From Desulfobacteraceae bacterium (lineage in GTDB: Bacteria; Desulfobacterota; Desulfobacteria; Desulfobacterales; Desulfobacteraceae): a stretch of DNA of 37,815 nucleotides. Below are positions 16,091-23,993 of this stretch, one piece after another. Each line of letters begins with the position of its first letter. The stretch's first letter is position 1. The position numbers were made by a program, and so were the translations under genes. A model generated the notes under the pieces. The model saw only the letters and a program-made list of their open reading frames with translations, made no database searches and was not told where the DNA came from. The stretch is taken from positions 1 through 37,815 of the forward strand of contig JAAEKY010000659.1 in NCBI GenBank assembly GCA_024227235.1. The letters run 5' to 3'.

Positions 16091-17152
16091 ATGAAAAACC
16101 ATTTCTTTCCAGCCTGGCTTTCTTGTCTATTTTTCTTTACTTTTTTTTCTTTGCCAGCCTTGGCAACAGCATCGGATCCTGTAACTGTCGTTGATTCCAC
16201 AGGGCACACATTAACCATTGAGCAACACCCCAATCGGATTGCTTGTCTTTATGCATTCTGCGGCCATGTGATTGCCATGCTCGACCGAGGCAAAGACATG
16301 GTTGCAATTGTCAATGGATTAAAAAAAGATCGTCTTTTGCACAAACTCATCCCGCACATCAAGCAAGTCCCTGTTCCGGCAAGGGGAGGGATTATCAGTA
16401 TTGAAGCGCTTTTGAAAACAAAACCGGATATTGTATTTCTCAAGCCTGAAACGGCAGCTATTCAGGCAGAAATTAAAAAATTGACCCGATTCAACCTTCC
16501 CTATTTTGTCGCGGGTTACCACTGCATGGAAGAACAGATGGGAATCATTGAAATGATGGGAACAGTTATTGGCCGCAAGCAAAAGGCATTTGCCTATACT
16601 CGGTATTACAAGAGTATTATTGATCGGGTTAAAAAGAAAACGTCCCATATCCCCGAAAATAAACGCGTCCGACTTTACCACTCGGTAAATGAACCCAGAA
16701 GGACAGATGCTCCAGGTACCATAGAAGCTGACTGGACAAATGCTGCGGGTGTCAATAATGTCTCTGTCGGCAGATCATTGCAGGGGAAGGGCAATAAGAA
16801 TTTTGCTGATATTGAACAGATCCTTTTATGGAATCCAGACGTCATTATTGTGAATGAAGATGGGGTTGATCAAAAGATTCTGACGGATAAGAAATGGTCG
16901 TCCATTAAGGCAGTACAGAACACTAAAGTGTTTGCCATACCTGTCGGCATATCAAGGTGGGGCCACCCTGGAGGTCTTGAAACACCGTTGGCCATTCTCT
17001 GGACGGCTAAAACCGTTTATCCTGAACTTTTTAAAGAAATGGATCTAAAAAAAGAAATGGTTTGGTTTTATAAAACTTTTTTTAATCTTAACCTGGATGA
17101 CGACATGATTAATAACATCCTTGATAACAAGGGTATGCGGCACCACAGCTAA
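16091..17152 (+). CDS. Periplasmic substrate-binding protein of the FecCD-type importer
   Basis: 353 residues with a signal peptide (MKNHFFPAWLSCLFFFTFFSLPALATA). The first lobe starts PVTVVDSTGHTLTIEQHPNRIACLY, typical of BtuF/FhuD-type class III binding proteins, and KPDIVFL and NPDVIIV are the usual lobe edges. There is no lipobox, so it should be a free periplasmic protein. The segment ISRWGHPGGLETPLAILWTAK is conserved in a subgroup often annotated only as iron-complex or metal binding. Two acidic residues near SVNEPRR and FADIEQ are candidates for docking to the permease arginines. It delivers the ligand brought in by the divergently encoded TonB-dependent receptor (inference from context). 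Confidence 0.88.
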   Translation: MKNHFFPAWLSCLFFFTFFSLPALATASDPVTVVDSTGHTLTIEQHPNRIACLYAFCGHVIAMLDRGKDMVAIVNGLKKDRLLHKLIPHIKQVPVPARGGIISIEALLKTKPDIVFLKPETAAIQAEIKKLTRFNLPYFVAGYHCMEEQMGIIEMMGTVIGRKQKAFAYTRYYKSIIDRVKKKTSHIPENKRVRLYHSVNEPRRTDAPGTIEADWTNAAGVNNVSVGRSLQGKGNKNFADIEQILLWNPDVIIVNEDGVDQKILTDKKWSSIKAVQNTKVFAIPVGISRWGHPGGLETPLAILWTAKTVYPELFKEMDLKKEMVWFYKTFFNLNLDDDMINNILDNKGMRHHS

Positions 17153-17270
17153 ATTCAAACCACCCATCACGCATATTATTTAGTGACCAGGCTTGCGATA
17201 CCTGCCGCCAGGTCGAAGGCTCAATATAATTTTTTACATGCGATCACCCTGATAAGACCCTTCACAAGTA

Positions 17271-17299
17271 TTGACATGACAATGTAATTTGGTTAACTA
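17271..17299 (+). promoter_or_regulatory. Candidate promoter of bioAFD
   Basis: TTGACA (17271-17276), a 17-bp spacer and TAACTA (17294-17299). The -10 lies inside the left arm of the palindrome at 17287-17325, so an occupied operator would block RNA polymerase. A short stem ACCTG/CAGGT (17200-17213) upstream has no T-run and is not a convincing terminator. Confidence 0.5.
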
Positions 17300-17325
17300 A
17301 AGATTTGATTTTTAGTTAACCAAAT
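17287..17325 (+). promoter_or_regulatory. BirA-type biotin operator upstream of bioA
   Basis: ATTTGGTTAACTAAA (17287-17301) and its exact complement TTTAGTTAACCAAAT (17311-17325) are separated by 9 bp. The GTTAAC cores lie 17 bp apart. Known BirA operators are dyads of the type TTGTTAACC-N14/16-GGTTAACAA, with cores about 16 bp apart. The site ends 15 bp before the bioA start. Repression by biotinyl-AMP-bound BirA is the expected control; birA itself is not in the window. Confidence 0.75.
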
Positions 17326-17340
17326 AGTTATCAAGGCAAT

Positions 17341-18636
17341 ATGACAAATAAAATTAAACAATTGCAAGCCTTTGACAAAGAACACATCTGGCACCCCTAC
17401 ACGTCCATGACTCGCCCTTTAAAAACATATGCAGTCAAATCTGCCAGCGGGGTTCATATCACCCTTAAGGATGGAACCCGACTAATAGATGGGATGTCTT
17501 CCTGGTGGGCTGCCATCCATGGATATAATCATCCGGTGTTAAATAATGCTGCCAAAGAACAACTGGATAAAATGTCTCATATCATGTTCGGGGGGTTGAC
17601 TCATGACCCAGCCGTTAAATTATCCAAACGATTGATTGATATTACACCAGAATCCTTAAACCGTATCTTTTTATGCGATTCAGGGTCTGTCTCGGTTGAA
17701 GTTGCTATAAAAATGGCCTTTCAATACTGGCATTCTCTTGGAAAGCCTCAAAAGAATAAGTTGATTACAGTTAGATCCGGATACCATGGAGATACCTTTT
17801 ACGCCATGTCTGTATGCGACCCGGTCACAGGGATGCACCATACCTTTAAAGATGTTCTGCCAAAACATTATTTTGCAGACAAACCTGGTTGTAAATTTCA
17901 TGACACCTGGGATGACGAATATATACACGCTATGGAAACACTGATTCAAGAACACTATCAATCCTGTGCTGCTGTGATTATTGAGCCTGTTGTTCAGGGT
18001 GCAGGCGGTATGCGATTCTATTCTCCACACTATTTGAAAAAATTAAAAGCGCTTTGTAAAAAGTATGAATTGCTGTTGATCTTTGATGAAATCGCAACCG
18101 GTTTTGGACGTACAGGAAAATTGTTTGCCTGTGATCATGCCAAAGTTTCTCCTGATATTATGTGTGTGGGGAAAGCATTAACCGGCGGATACCTGACCCT
18201 TGCTGCAACACTGGCAACTCAACAGGTTGGCGATGTGATATCTCAAGGCGAATGCGGTGTGTTTATGCACGGCCCAACTTACATGGGCAATCCTTTAGCC
18301 TGCAGTATCGCGATCAGCAATATCAATCTTCTTTTATCCTATGACTGGGAATCAAAAATACACCATATTGAATCTAAACTCACATCTGGATTGCAGGACT
18401 GTCAAAACTTTAGTCATGTGGAAGATGTCAGAGTTCTTGGGGGGATTGGTGTAGTGGAAATGAAAGCGCCTGTGGAAATTGAAACAATACAACAAAAATT
18501 TGTTGACAAAGGCATCTGGATCAGACCTTTTGGCAAACTGATATATACCATGCCGCCCTATATTATTGAAGATGATCAGCTGGACACACTCACCCAAAAA
18601 ATCACTCAAATTGTTTATAAAGAAGGGGCTCAATAA
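17341..18636 (+). CDS. bioA: Adenosylmethionine-8-amino-7-oxononanoate aminotransferase
   Basis: 431 residues, full length. It begins with the family pattern HIWHPYTSM (residues 15-23), which binds the substrates. SSWWAAIHGYNHP, the PLP phosphate-binding CDSGSVSVEVAIKMA and the Schiff-base lysine K278 in GKALTGG are all present. HGPTYMGNPLAC distinguishes BioA from other class III aminotransferases. The enzyme transfers an amino group from S-adenosylmethionine to KAPA to give DAPA, the second step of the biotin ring pathway. It is the first gene of bioAFD and overlaps the start of bioF (TAATG). Regulation is expected at the palindrome upstream. Confidence 0.96.
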   Translation: MTNKIKQLQAFDKEHIWHPYTSMTRPLKTYAVKSASGVHITLKDGTRLIDGMSSWWAAIHGYNHPVLNNAAKEQLDKMSHIMFGGLTHDPAVKLSKRLIDITPESLNRIFLCDSGSVSVEVAIKMAFQYWHSLGKPQKNKLITVRSGYHGDTFYAMSVCDPVTGMHHTFKDVLPKHYFADKPGCKFHDTWDDEYIHAMETLIQEHYQSCAAVIIEPVVQGAGGMRFYSPHYLKKLKALCKKYELLLIFDEIATGFGRTGKLFACDHAKVSPDIMCVGKALTGGYLTLAATLATQQVGDVISQGECGVFMHGPTYMGNPLACSIAISNINLLLSYDWESKIHHIESKLTSGLQDCQNFSHVEDVRVLGGIGVVEMKAPVEIETIQQKFVDKGIWIRPFGKLIYTMPPYIIEDDQLDTLTQKITQIVYKEGAQ

Positions 18637-19838
18637 TGAATAACGCCTATAAAACTTATTCTGATAAATTAATAAAAATCAAAGAATTAGACCTGTTGCG
18701 ATCTCTTAAAGAGATTGATACCCGTAAGGATAAAACCATAAATTATAAGAATAAAGATTGCCTTAATTTATCATCAAATGATTATCTTGGATTAGCCACT
18801 GATGAATTGCTTTGTAAAAAATTCTATGATGGTATGAGCCGCAATAATCTCATTAATGAATACGGTCTGAGTTCTTCATCTTCCAGGCTTTTAACAGGGA
18901 ATTCAACCCTTTATGAAACCCTGGAAAACAAATTGTGTGAACTTTATTCTTATAGGTCTTCTGATTCCAATAGATCCGCACTTGTTTTCAATAGTGGCTA
19001 TCATGCGAATATAGGGATTATCCCGGCATTGGCTGGGAAAAAAGATCTGATCCTGTCTGACAGCCTGAATCATGCCAGCATTGTAGACGGAATACGGTTG
19101 TCAAAAGCAAAATGCATAATTTTTCAACACAATGATATCGAGCAATTAACTGATATCCTTGAAAAGAAAAGATCCGAATTTAAGAACATCCTGATTATCA
19201 CAGAATCTATTTTCAGTATGGACGGTGATTGTGCCAATATCAAAGAACTGGTTGTTTTAAAAGAAAAATACAATGCTCTTTTATATATTGATGAGGCCCA
19301 TTCAGCCGGTGTTTTTGGAGACCAAGGACAAGGCCTTTGTTATGAAACAGGCGTCCATCATCAAGTAGATATTCTTTTGGGTACCATGGGAAAAGCCTTA
19401 GCTTCCCATGGTGCTTATGCCATAGTAACGCCTATCTTAAAATCCTATCTTGTCAACAACATGAGGTCTCTTTTGTATACCACTGCACTGCCGCCAATAG
19501 CAGTGAATTGGAATTTGTTCATTCTGAACCAGATGCCGTTTTTGGATGATCGAAGAAAAAAACTTCAAGACGTGTCTGAAAAATTTAGAAGCGCCTTATC
19601 TGAACAAGGTCTTGTTTATACAGGGGATACCCATATTATCCCCGTTATCACCCTCAGTAATAAAAAAGCAGTTGAATTATCTAACCTCCTTATTGAAAAA
19701 GGGTTTTTAGCCTTCCCTATCCGGCCACCAACCGTTCCTGAAAACAATTCAAGAATCCGATTTTCCTTAACCTCGGATATTGAATTCAGTGATATTGAGC
19801 ATGTACCTGGAATCATACGCCAATCCCTGGGCACCTAA
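18636..19838 (+). CDS. bioF: 8-amino-7-oxononanoate synthase
   Basis: 400 residues. It shows the alpha-oxoamine synthase features: NYLG-like motif SSNDYLGLA, GSSSSRLLTGN, NSGYHANIG, DEAHSAGVFG and the PLP lysine K253 in GTMGKALASHG. The enzyme condenses pimeloyl-ACP (or CoA) with alanine to give KAPA. The ATG overlaps the bioA stop codon, so the two are translationally coupled. A related enzyme, Kbl, is excluded by the biotin-operon setting. No bioC/bioH or bioW gene for the pimeloyl precursor lies in the window. Confidence 0.93.
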   Translation: MNNAYKTYSDKLIKIKELDLLRSLKEIDTRKDKTINYKNKDCLNLSSNDYLGLATDELLCKKFYDGMSRNNLINEYGLSSSSSRLLTGNSTLYETLENKLCELYSYRSSDSNRSALVFNSGYHANIGIIPALAGKKDLILSDSLNHASIVDGIRLSKAKCIIFQHNDIEQLTDILEKKRSEFKNILIITESIFSMDGDCANIKELVVLKEKYNALLYIDEAHSAGVFGDQGQGLCYETGVHHQVDILLGTMGKALASHGAYAIVTPILKSYLVNNMRSLLYTTALPPIAVNWNLFILNQMPFLDDRRKKLQDVSEKFRSALSEQGLVYTGDTHIIPVITLSNKKAVELSNLLIEKGFLAFPIRPPTVPENNSRIRFSLTSDIEFSDIEHVPGIIRQSLGT

Positions 19839-19852
19839 AAAGGACAAACAAA

Positions 19853-20533
19853 ATGGAAGTATTTATCAGCGGTATTGATACAAATATTGGAAAAACAATC
19901 GCGACAGGCCTTATGGCCAGATATCTGTTTAAACAAAACCAACACATTATTACCCAGAAAATCGTTCAAACAGGATGTCAAACTTTATCAGAAGATATCT
20001 TAATCCACAGGCAGCTGATGGGGTGTGCATTATTTAAAGAAGACACATCAGGACTTACATGTCCCTATTTATTCAAGCATCCTGCCTCTCCTCATCTGGC
20101 AGCCCGTTTAGAAGACAAAACAATAGATACCCATGTTATATCTCAAGCCACACAGGATTTAAAAAAACGATTCAAAACTATCCTGATTGAAGGTGCGGGC
20201 GGTCTAATGGTCCCATTAAACAATGCCTATACAGTACTGGAATATATTGAAGAACACCAGTATCCTGTCATACTGGTTACCTCTTCAAAACTCGGCAGTA
20301 TCAACCATACGCTTTTATCCATTGAAGCCTTGAAGGTACGCAAGCTAAAACTTATTGGCATCGTGTATAACAAATATCCTGAAACAGATAAAAACATTGC
20401 GAATGATTCTATAAATGAAATTGCAAAATTCATGAAAAAATCGGGGTATAAGGATAATATAATCGAAATGGGTAAAACTGACCTGACAAAACGTGATGAA
20501 TTGGATTTCTCTAAGTTTTTTAATACGATTTAA
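19853..20533 (+). CDS. bioD: Dethiobiotin synthetase
   Basis: 226 residues. The P-loop FISGIDTNIGKT (4-15) is the BioD variant of the Walker A motif. VQTGCQ is the substrate-binding region (usually KPVQTG), SPHLAARLE is a conserved segment, and IEGAGGLMVPL is the Mg/ATP motif of this family. The enzyme closes the ureido ring of DAPA with CO2 and ATP. It follows bioF by 14 bp. The last biotin gene, bioB, is not nearby. Confidence 0.93.
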   Translation: MEVFISGIDTNIGKTIATGLMARYLFKQNQHIITQKIVQTGCQTLSEDILIHRQLMGCALFKEDTSGLTCPYLFKHPASPHLAARLEDKTIDTHVISQATQDLKKRFKTILIEGAGGLMVPLNNAYTVLEYIEEHQYPVILVTSSKLGSINHTLLSIEALKVRKLKLIGIVYNKYPETDKNIANDSINEIAKFMKKSGYKDNIIEMGKTDLTKRDELDFSKFFNTI

Positions 20534-20675
20534 TTATAGAACCTGTTTATATTCCAGAATTAGCATTTATCGAAGATTCAGACTATGGTAATTCAGGCTC
20601 CAAGATGGTATTAGGGAGTAAGTACTTTTTTGTCAATTATTCCGTATTGCCTTGCAGAACAAAAACTTCTCAAAT

Positions 20676-20711
20676 TAACACATTTTTTTCCCAATATAAC
20701 ACATTTTTTTC
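20676..20711 (+). promoter_or_regulatory. Tandem activator-like sites upstream of a PEP-CTERM gene
   Basis: TAACACATTTTTTTC occurs perfectly at 20676-20690 and 20697-20711, 21 bp apart (two helical turns). It lies about 105-140 bp upstream of the candidate sigma-54 promoter at 20814, the usual place for enhancer-binding protein sites. The rest of the 334-bp gap 20534-20867 shows no gene. Confidence 0.5.
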
Positions 20712-20813
20712 ATATTTAGTTTACGTTTGCCAGTTCAGAAGGTAACCCAAAATTAATTCTAACAGCCTTAATTATAAATATATTTTAGAAATATTCAAGT
20801 TAAGTGACTCAGA

Positions 20814-20829
20814 TGGAATACATTTTGCA
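20814..20829 (+). promoter_or_regulatory. Candidate sigma-54 promoter of the PEP-CTERM gene
   Basis: TGGAATACATTTTGCA fits the -24/-12 pattern: GG at 20815-20816, exactly 10 bp, GC at 20827-20828, with the TTGCA end conserved. The expected start is near 20840, leaving a leader of about 28 nt with AAAGGA seven bases before the ATG at 20868. Confidence 0.6.
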
Positions 20830-20867
20830 TTTTCCTTAATAATTTAAAATTTTGAAAGGAATAAAAG

Positions 20868-21467
20868 ATGAAAATAAAAATTGTTTTTAGTATCATTGTA
20901 TTTACATTCTTCCTTTGTAATATAGCCATTGCATCCATAGTTGAGGATCAGAACAATTGGAATTTTACAAACTCAGCATTTTCCAACACTGGAACTGTGT
21001 TGACTCAAACTATAACACAGGGGGTAACGGGAAAACTTGCAGAAATAAAAATTTCTCTTCATGATTTTGTAACTGGTGGTAGTACCGAAACTATTTTCGC
21101 AAAAATCTCAACAGGCACACAAATGTATACTGAACAGGAAATTTATATAACTAAAGGGGGAGGTTATAATAATTCATCAGACCTAATTTTTGATTTTCTT
21201 TCTCAAGATATTTTTCTCAATACTGGAGATTCTTTTGAATTGTCTTTATACGGATTAAATACAGGTCTCCAAATATATTTTAATTATGATTGGACTGGTA
21301 GCTATTCCAGGGGTGTGTTCGTTGGACAGAGTGAAAGAGATTTAATATTCATGACATATGTTGATGTTCAAGCAGTTCCAATACCATCAACGATAGGACT
21401 TTTTGGCCTTGGTCTTCTGGGTCTTGCCGGTATTGCAAGAACAAAAAAGCAGAAGCAAACTCATTAA
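20868..21467 (+). CDS. PEP-CTERM sorting domain surface protein
   Basis: 199 residues. The signal peptide is MKIKIVFSIIVFTFFLCNIAIAS. The C-terminal sorting signal is VPIPSTIGLFGLGLLGLAGIARTKKQKQTH: a PEP-like VPIPS, a hydrophobic helix and a basic tail. The middle (about 25-165) is a predicted beta-sandwich with QNNWNFTNSAF and a choice-of-anchor-like pattern seen in many such proteins. It is an exosortase substrate, probably part of the extracellular matrix or cell surface. It is a single gene, and its own candidate sigma-54 promoter suggests control separate from the receptor-linked PEP-CTERM gene at 10295. Its exact function is unknown. Confidence 0.88.
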   Translation: MKIKIVFSIIVFTFFLCNIAIASIVEDQNNWNFTNSAFSNTGTVLTQTITQGVTGKLAEIKISLHDFVTGGSTETIFAKISTGTQMYTEQEIYITKGGGYNNSSDLIFDFLSQDIFLNTGDSFELSLYGLNTGLQIYFNYDWTGSYSRGVFVGQSERDLIFMTYVDVQAVPIPSTIGLFGLGLLGLAGIARTKKQKQTH

Positions 21468-21486
21468 AAATTAAACAGATTTACTT

Positions 21487-21602
21487 TCAACCTCCATACT
21501 GTTTTACATATTCGTAAAGAATAATTGAGGCGGCTATACTTACATTCAGACTTTGCGATAACCACAACATCGAAAACCTCATCGTATTTGTTTGCCATTG
21601 TC
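21487..21602 (-). pseudogene. Inverted decayed fragments: RNA methyltransferase tail joined to a flavoprotein-like start
   Basis: On the minus strand, 21558-21487 encodes SQSLNVSIAASIILYEYVKQ, the motif-3 end of the SPOUT methyltransferase encoded nearby on the plus strand (to 22413). Nucleotide identity is high, including a stretch of about 28 identical bases. Directly upstream in another frame, from ATG 21598 with a GGGAAG site, MANKYDEVFDVVVI resembles the first strand of FAD-dependent Rossmann proteins and breaks off at the junction. This is a rearrangement scar, and nothing functional is expected. The rest of the 373-bp gap 21468-21840 holds only a REP-like stretch at about 21694-21722. 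Confidence 0.6.
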
Positions 21603-21840
21603 TTCCCGCGTTAATAAAATCAACCGTGCCACACATATGGTGGTGTTGCAGATAAACGTAGACTTCGATCCAGATCCAGAAGGCATTTAAATTACAGGAT
21701 TCCCTCATGCGCGGCAATGACAGAAACTTGGCAAAATATGGTGTTTGAGAGTCTGTCATATACCTGGTCCATTGCAATTTAAAGCCTGTCAGTGTATATC
21801 AAAGGCCATAAAATAAAGAATATCACAAAGGTTAAAAAAT

Positions 21841-22413
21841 ATGGGACCTCATAAAGTCAGGCTGATGATGAAGGCCGAAAGAGATCTGGCCAAAAGACGG
21901 TTCAGAAGGCAAAGAAATAAAAATTATCTTGCCAAACCCGGCATCCATGAGTGTGTGATCATACTGGATCATTTAAAACCCACTTATAATATCGGTAAAA
22001 TTTTTAGAAGCGCTGATGCGTTTGGGGCCCGTGAAATCCACCTGGTTGGGATTGATTTTTTCGATCCTGCTCCTGGTATGGGAGCGTTTAAATGGGTTCC
22101 AGCGGTTTTTCACAACGACTTTTTCTCCTGTTATACCCACCTTGTTAACAAGGGATATTCTCCCTTTATTCTTGAACCAGGCAAAGGAAAACCTGTTGCA
22201 AACACAACGCTGCCGCTTAAAAGCGCCTTTATCTTTGGCCATGAAGAATACGGTATTAGCTTTGAACCTGATTTATTTCCAGAAATAAATCGTTTGACCA
22301 TCCCCCAGTATGGAAAATCCCAAAGCCTGAATGTCAGCATCGCCGCATCAATTATTCTTTACGAATATGTAAAACAACATGGAACAATTGACAAAAATGA
22401 GCTGAATTCTTAA
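21841..22413 (+). CDS. SPOUT/TrmH-family RNA 2'-O-methyltransferase
   Basis: 190 residues. The three SPOUT motifs are present: motif 1 NIGKIFRSADAFG (50-62) with the conserved N50 and R56, motif 2 IFGHEEYGI (131-139), and motif 3 IPQYGKSQSLNVSIAASIILYEY (154-176) that forms the trefoil knot binding S-adenosylmethionine. The protein is short, with no N-terminal RNA-binding extension beyond a basic leader (KRRFRRQRNKNY). It should methylate a ribose in tRNA or rRNA; the exact target is not determined. A decayed, inverted copy of its C-terminal segment lies 280 bp upstream. Confidence 0.88.
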   Translation: MGPHKVRLMMKAERDLAKRRFRRQRNKNYLAKPGIHECVIILDHLKPTYNIGKIFRSADAFGAREIHLVGIDFFDPAPGMGAFKWVPAVFHNDFFSCYTHLVNKGYSPFILEPGKGKPVANTTLPLKSAFIFGHEEYGISFEPDLFPEINRLTIPQYGKSQSLNVSIAASIILYEYVKQHGTIDKNELNS

Positions 22414-22470
22414 ACTCATTGATAATAAAAAAATCTGGCAAGGAATAAAATACGGGCAGGAATTTTAATT

Positions 22471-23247
22471 ATGAAAGAAAAAAAAGTGATAGATCATATT
22501 GTCCAATGGCTGGATGCCTATCTTGCTAAATCAGGGCTATCTGGATTTACTATTGGTGTTTCAGGAGGTATTGATTCTGCTGTAACATCTTGCCTCTGCG
22601 CTAAAACCGGCAGGCCTTTGCTTGCGCTTAATATGCCAATTTACCAGGCAAAAGACCAGGTATCAAGGTCTTCCAATCATATTTCCTGGCTCAAAAATAA
22701 TTTTGATAATGTTAATGGGATTGATATTGAACTATCTCCTGTCTTTGACCAAATAAAGCAACGCTTTCCAAATGATATTCAAGACGCCTTAACAATGGCC
22801 AATACCCGGTCTCGACTTCGTATGTTAACCTTGTACGCCTTTGCTTCCAATCATAAAATGCTGGTCGCAGGAACCGGTAATAAAGTGGAAGACTTTGGGG
22901 TCGGTTTTTATACCAAATATGGGGATGGCGGTGTGGATCTTTCTCCTATTGCAGATCTTACAAAATCCCAAGTTTATACGATAGCCAAAGAATTAGGAAT
23001 TATTGACGAAATTATAAAAGCACCACCAACGGATGGACTCTGGGAGGACGACCGAACGGATGAGAGTCAAATTGGCGCAACCTATTCAGAGCTGGAATGG
23101 GCCATGGCGTATCTAAATTCTTCCCAAAAAGAATCCCTAAATGAACGGCAAAAAAAAGTGATTTCCATCTATCAAAAATTTAACACTGCAAACAAGCATA
23201 AGATGGAAGCCATTCCTGTTTGTTTTATCCCGAATGATTTAAAATAA
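22471..23247 (+). CDS. nadE: Ammonia-dependent NAD synthetase
   Basis: 258 residues. The PP-loop SGGIDS (31-36) binds ATP pyrophosphate. TGNKVEDFGVGFYTKYGDGGVDLSPIADLTKSQVY is the conserved NaAD-binding and catalytic segment, and PPTDGLW with DESQIG completes the active site. The enzyme adenylates nicotinate adenine dinucleotide and amidates it with ammonia to NAD+. It lacks the N-terminal glutaminase domain of the long NadE form. A glutamine amidotransferase gene converges with it 9 bp downstream, but that protein is on the opposite strand and need not be its partner. Confidence 0.95.
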   Translation: MKEKKVIDHIVQWLDAYLAKSGLSGFTIGVSGGIDSAVTSCLCAKTGRPLLALNMPIYQAKDQVSRSSNHISWLKNNFDNVNGIDIELSPVFDQIKQRFPNDIQDALTMANTRSRLRMLTLYAFASNHKMLVAGTGNKVEDFGVGFYTKYGDGGVDLSPIADLTKSQVYTIAKELGIIDEIIKAPPTDGLWEDDRTDESQIGATYSELEWAMAYLNSSQKESLNERQKKVISIYQKFNTANKHKMEAIPVCFIPNDLK

Positions 23248-23256
23248 TAGCGACCA

Positions 23257-23955
23257 TTATTGATTCGTTCGTTCGATTGCTTCCAGCACAGAAAACATGA
23301 TGCGATTTATTTTTGTAAATCTTTCAGGATTTAATAATATTTCATTTTTTGACTGAACATACATTGATCCATCAAGCTCACTCCCACAATTATCAATGAG
23401 TTTTTCAGCTGATAGTAATGTTGTCTCCAGATGAAACTGAAATGCGAAAACTCGATCCTCCAGAATAAATCCCTGGTTAGGGCAGGCAACACTTTTTGCC
23501 ATGGGTATGGCACCATTCGGGATATCAAATGTATCTCCATGCCAGTGGAACACTTTGGCTTTTGAAGGAATAGCCTTTGCGAATATAGATGTTTCAACTT
23601 CTTTTGATCGAACGATATCAAACCATCCAATCTCTGAGTGCTTATTCTTGTAAACCTTTGCACCCAATACATGGGCAATTAATTGAGCTCCAAGACAGAT
23701 GCCCAGCACAACTTTACCTGATAAAATCGCTTCCTCGATGAATTTTTTCTCCCGTTCCAACCAGGGATAAATCTGTTCATCATGTACACCCATGGGTCCC
23801 CCCATCACAATCAGCCAATCAATATCCTGCATGGAAGGCAGCGCTTCTTGATCATAAAATTTCGTGCATGTCAGATTATGCCCTTTTTTAATAAACACCG
23901 ATTCCATACTGCCAAGCGCTTCAAATGGGACGTGTTGTAAATAATGGACTCGCAT
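23257..23955 (-). CDS. Class I glutamine amidotransferase (GMP synthase-like)
   Basis: 232 residues forming a free-standing class I GATase domain. The nucleophile C87 is in GICLGAQL, and the catalytic pair H175/E177 lies in FQFHLE. MGGPMGVHDE (51-60) is the oxyanion region. Proteins of this form hydrolyse glutamine or, in some relatives, gamma-glutamyl compounds. The acceptor protein or amine is unknown. The last ~40 residues show no recognised motif. The ATG at 23955 is preceded by AGGAAAAAG. It lies between nadE and the polyferredoxin gene, with no clear operon partner. Confidence 0.88.
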   Translation of the reverse strand: MRVHYLQHVPFEALGSMESVFIKKGHNLTCTKFYDQEALPSMQDIDWLIVMGGPMGVHDEQIYPWLEREKKFIEEAILSGKVVLGICLGAQLIAHVLGAKVYKNKHSEIGWFDIVRSKEVETSIFAKAIPSKAKVFHWHGDTFDIPNGAIPMAKSVACPNQGFILEDRVFAFQFHLETTLLSAEKLIDNCGSELDGSMYVQSKNEILLNPERFTKINRIMFSVLEAIERTNQ

Positions 23956-23993
23956 AAACTTTTTCCTTTCTATGTTAACATGCTGTGTTCTCT

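Noticed and set aside
17200..17213. Hairpin ACCTG-CAGGT after the binding-protein gene
   Set aside because: The stem has only 5 bp and no T-run, so it is not a credible terminator.
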